A DNA stretch of 64,000 bases from Latrodectus hesperus. Taxonomy: Eukaryota > Arthropoda > Arachnida > Araneae > Theridiidae. The position numbers were made by a program, and so were the translations under genes. The stretch is taken from positions 43,895,777-43,959,776 of the forward strand of contig CM075862.1 in the NCBI GenBank assembly GCA_037975125.1, in the 5' to 3' direction. Below the pieces are notes generated by a model. It ran no database searches, had not been told where the DNA came from, and worked only from the letters and a program-made list of their open reading frames with translations. Shown here piece after piece: positions 61,921 to 64,000 of the stretch; within the stretch, counting starts at the first letter, position 1; the number at the start of each line of letters is the position of its first letter.

Positions 61921-62758
61921 AACACAACACCCTGGAACCTGGGGTCCTGTGTACCTTCCTGAGCTTGAGCAGCCACCAGGCGCGTCGTCAGGTGGTGGAT
62001 AGCCGAATGTCCTGTAGGAATGACAGGATAGCCTCGAATATAGAATCAGAGGCCGCGAACCAGCTCCCGTAAACCCTGGTGTTATGCGATCCGTGCCTAG
62101 GGCTAATTGGCAACGCGGTATTGGTGTCTTAACGGAGCCTCTAGTTGCCTGGCAAACTTCTAGAGTAATTTGCCTTGCCCAGTAACTCAGGCAATGCTGG
62201 GTGGACTTGTATTACCTGAGCTTTTTAATTGTTATCTTGTGGCTGAAAAGACACAAGAAATAACAAACCTTTCTGCATTTGCAGGTGAAGCCTCTGAAGT
62301 AGACCTTGCTGAAAAAGACAAGGGAACTCAGAGGCAATCTTGTAAAGGGGCAGCAATGAGTCCTTCACTTGAGGTAGAAATGACCTCCAAACAATCATCT
62401 TCTGGTGAAAGTCAGGAAGCTATCCCTAGCATGACTGACTTTCTGACCAGATGGGACTGTTTCAACAAGACCCTATCTGCTGGAAATGTCATACGCAAGA
62501 GGAAATGGCAGAGCATATCATTTACGAATGTGAGGCTCTTGCCCTCCCTAGATTAACTTCTTTAGGCGTCATCCATACTAGAGAGTTACACCTAGACTCC
62601 ATTAAAGGGTTATCAGACTTTATTAATAAAGTGGGTGACCCGAGCAACTGGAACTAGGAAACATTGGATTTGGAGTTAATGGTACAAAATGCTGATAAAA
62701 GCAGAGGTGCCCAATGACATACAAATCCAATTCTAGAAGAAGAAGAAGAACACAACAC
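61921..62758 (+). mobile_element. Internally deleted non-LTR retrotransposon with target duplication
   Basis: AACACAACAC at 61921-61930 and again at 62749-62758 brackets the copy. The 5' part (CCTGGAACCTGGGGTCCTGT to about 62170) is a GC-rich leader typical of a LINE 5' UTR. The coding part starts MLGGLVLPELFNCYLV-like and jumps to the ORF2 end: FQQDPICWKCHTQEEMAEHI, then IYECEALALPR (Cys-x2-Cys...His...Cys knuckle), and LHLDSIKGLSDFINKVGDPS with a stop near 62655. A (GAA)n 3' tail follows. Endonuclease and reverse transcriptase are absent, so it can only move with helper proteins. Confidence 0.8.
62451..62657 (+). pseudogene. ORF2 C-terminal knuckle fragment of a Jockey/R1-like LINE
   Basis: An intact 68-codon end of ORF2 with CWKCHTQEEMAEHIIYECEA, a C-x2-C...H...C zinc knuckle found after the reverse transcriptase or RNase H of arthropod LINEs, then RELHLDSIKGLSDFINKVG and a stop. 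It lies in a different frame from the upstream stretch (62193-62556), so the two are separated by a frameshift at or near the deletion junction. Confidence 0.75.
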
Positions 62759-62967
62759 ACCATTGTAGTTGTTATTTGTTCACATTTTAAAACATCCTCT
62801 CTTATTATACAAGTTTTTTATTTTTTATTTTAAAAATATATATTTAAAACTGGTCGCTCAACAGTTACTTTTCAACAGTTATATCTCATATGAAATATGA
62901 GATCAAATTCGACTGGGACCAACTACTGAAAAGAAAATCAGAAACACTGGAAACATGAAATATACAA

Positions 62968-63045
62968 CTGAAGTTAGAGTCGAACTTGGGATCTTTTAAA
63001 TTAATGTCAGATCCTGACCTCTAACCATTCAGTTGCTGGCTAGTT
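62968..63045 (-). mobile_element. tRNA-like SINE head remnant
   Basis: On the minus strand: GCAACTGAATGGTTAGAGGT (A box) and CCCAAGTTCGACTCTAACTT (B box). No body recognised. Confidence 0.5.
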
Positions 63046-64000
63046 TGTACATATTACCAAAACTTTTTTTTCATTCTACTAGGATATATTTCACTAAAAC
63101 ACATAATATGTAAATACGTTTTTAATAATATATATTAACATACTAATGTAAAAATATTGCCATTTATTGCATTAAAAAAATGCAGTGACTTAGTAACTTT
63201 TTATTTTGTACATAGAAGCAGTGCTTTATTGTTTTTTTTATTTTTCTAATTATATCTTCTTAATTATTGCTTTCGAAAAAAGTATTTAAATAAAATTTAA
63301 TATTTAAACTACAATTTTACAATTAAATATGCTAATTAATCTGCAAATCGTTAAAAATAATATTATCACTTTAAATTTAAAATTGGGACGTCAAATGAAA
63401 ATTTCAAAATATTAATAATATCTTTAACATATCTTAGTAAAATTTCGCTAATACCTTTTAATTTATTGATAAGTAATTATCCTTCATTTTCGAGCATACA
63501 TTGTATATCAGAGATTCTAAAGCATTTATGTGTATAATGTCAGTCCATCAAAAAAATAAAATAATTGTAATGTATGAAATATTTATAGACTATAGGAATT
63601 CTCTTTACAATGTAATTCATAAGTAAAAAAAAATAGTTCTACACAGGTAAACTACACAGCTACCATGAAAAAGCTTGTGCTTTTGAATTTTGACATTTTG
63701 TATATTACAAATACAAATCTTATAATTGAAAATTAAATGATTTTTAACTATAAGATTTGTGTGTAAATTTCCTTTCCGTTTAATTATATGATAAAAGATT
63801 GTATTTTTTAAGCCTTTTCAAATATAAAAAGTTAGTTTTTAAGTAATGTTTCTTTTTTTTATTTCGTTGGGCATTTTTTTTTTTTATTTTTTTATTTATT
63901 TATTTATTTTTTTTTTTTTTATTTTGAAATCTATATTATACTATATATAGATTTCACTTGTGTGTACATAACTATAAAAAAGTTTTAAAGTAAATAAAAA
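63046..64000. other. AT-rich interval to window end; T/TTTA-rich tract
   Basis: Poly-T and TTTA repeats at about 63849-63921, followed by a short inverted repeat (GAAATCTATATTATA / TATATATAGATTTC, 63925-63956). No gene recognised. Confidence 0.45.

Overview
The window looks like one piece of a very AT-rich, repeat-dense animal genome, most likely an arthropod and probably a spider or other chelicerate. That taxonomic guess is inference, from the long (TA)n tracts, the tRNA-headed SINEs, mariner relics and LINE 3' ends with an RNase H tail. There are no operons, ribosome binding sites or bacterial-style genes, and most open frames are chance frames in TA repeats or transposon remains. Only one host exon can be named: a 105-bp minus-strand exon (9624-9728) encoding the C-terminal part of a Runt DNA-binding domain, with good splice sites at both ends. 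The simplest reading is that most of the window is intron or flank of a RUNX/runt-family gene transcribed on the minus strand, with earlier exons at higher coordinates or outside the window. I found no second Runt exon. A second, unidentified coding-like exon lies at 1527-2002 on the minus strand.

Layout. 0-6 kb: two 3' ends of the same LINE family (448-905, 5540-5995), the unknown exon, and a diverged ~200-bp tandem array (2240-3440). 7-8 kb: a GC-richer island and two (TA)n tracts. 9.6 kb: the Runt exon. 10.2-11.1 kb: a near-perfect palindrome and a head-to-head rearranged mariner. 11.9, 18.1 and 43.8 kb: three ~257-bp copies of a MITE family, each with an 8-bp target duplication. 14.3 kb: two adjacent hairpins. 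16-20 kb and 31-32 kb: GC-richer islands that look like candidate enhancers. 25.2-26.0 kb: four copies of a ~190-bp tandem repeat. 41.1-41.7 kb: a ~310-bp tandem duplication. 45.6-45.9 kb: a ~309-bp (TA)n tract. 47.5-47.9 kb: a tandem array of a palindromic unit. 52.4-53.2 kb: a SINE carrying a 46-bp minisatellite. 54-57 kb: a dense cluster of SINEs plus a mariner pseudogene, with target duplications that give an insertion order. 58-59 kb: another GC-rich island. 61.9-62.8 kb: an internally deleted LINE copy bounded by a 10-bp duplication.

Nothing here behaves as a multi-gene system. The notable content is the Runt exon with candidate regulatory islands around it, and a well-preserved record of small non-autonomous transposons whose boundaries and order can be read from the sequence.
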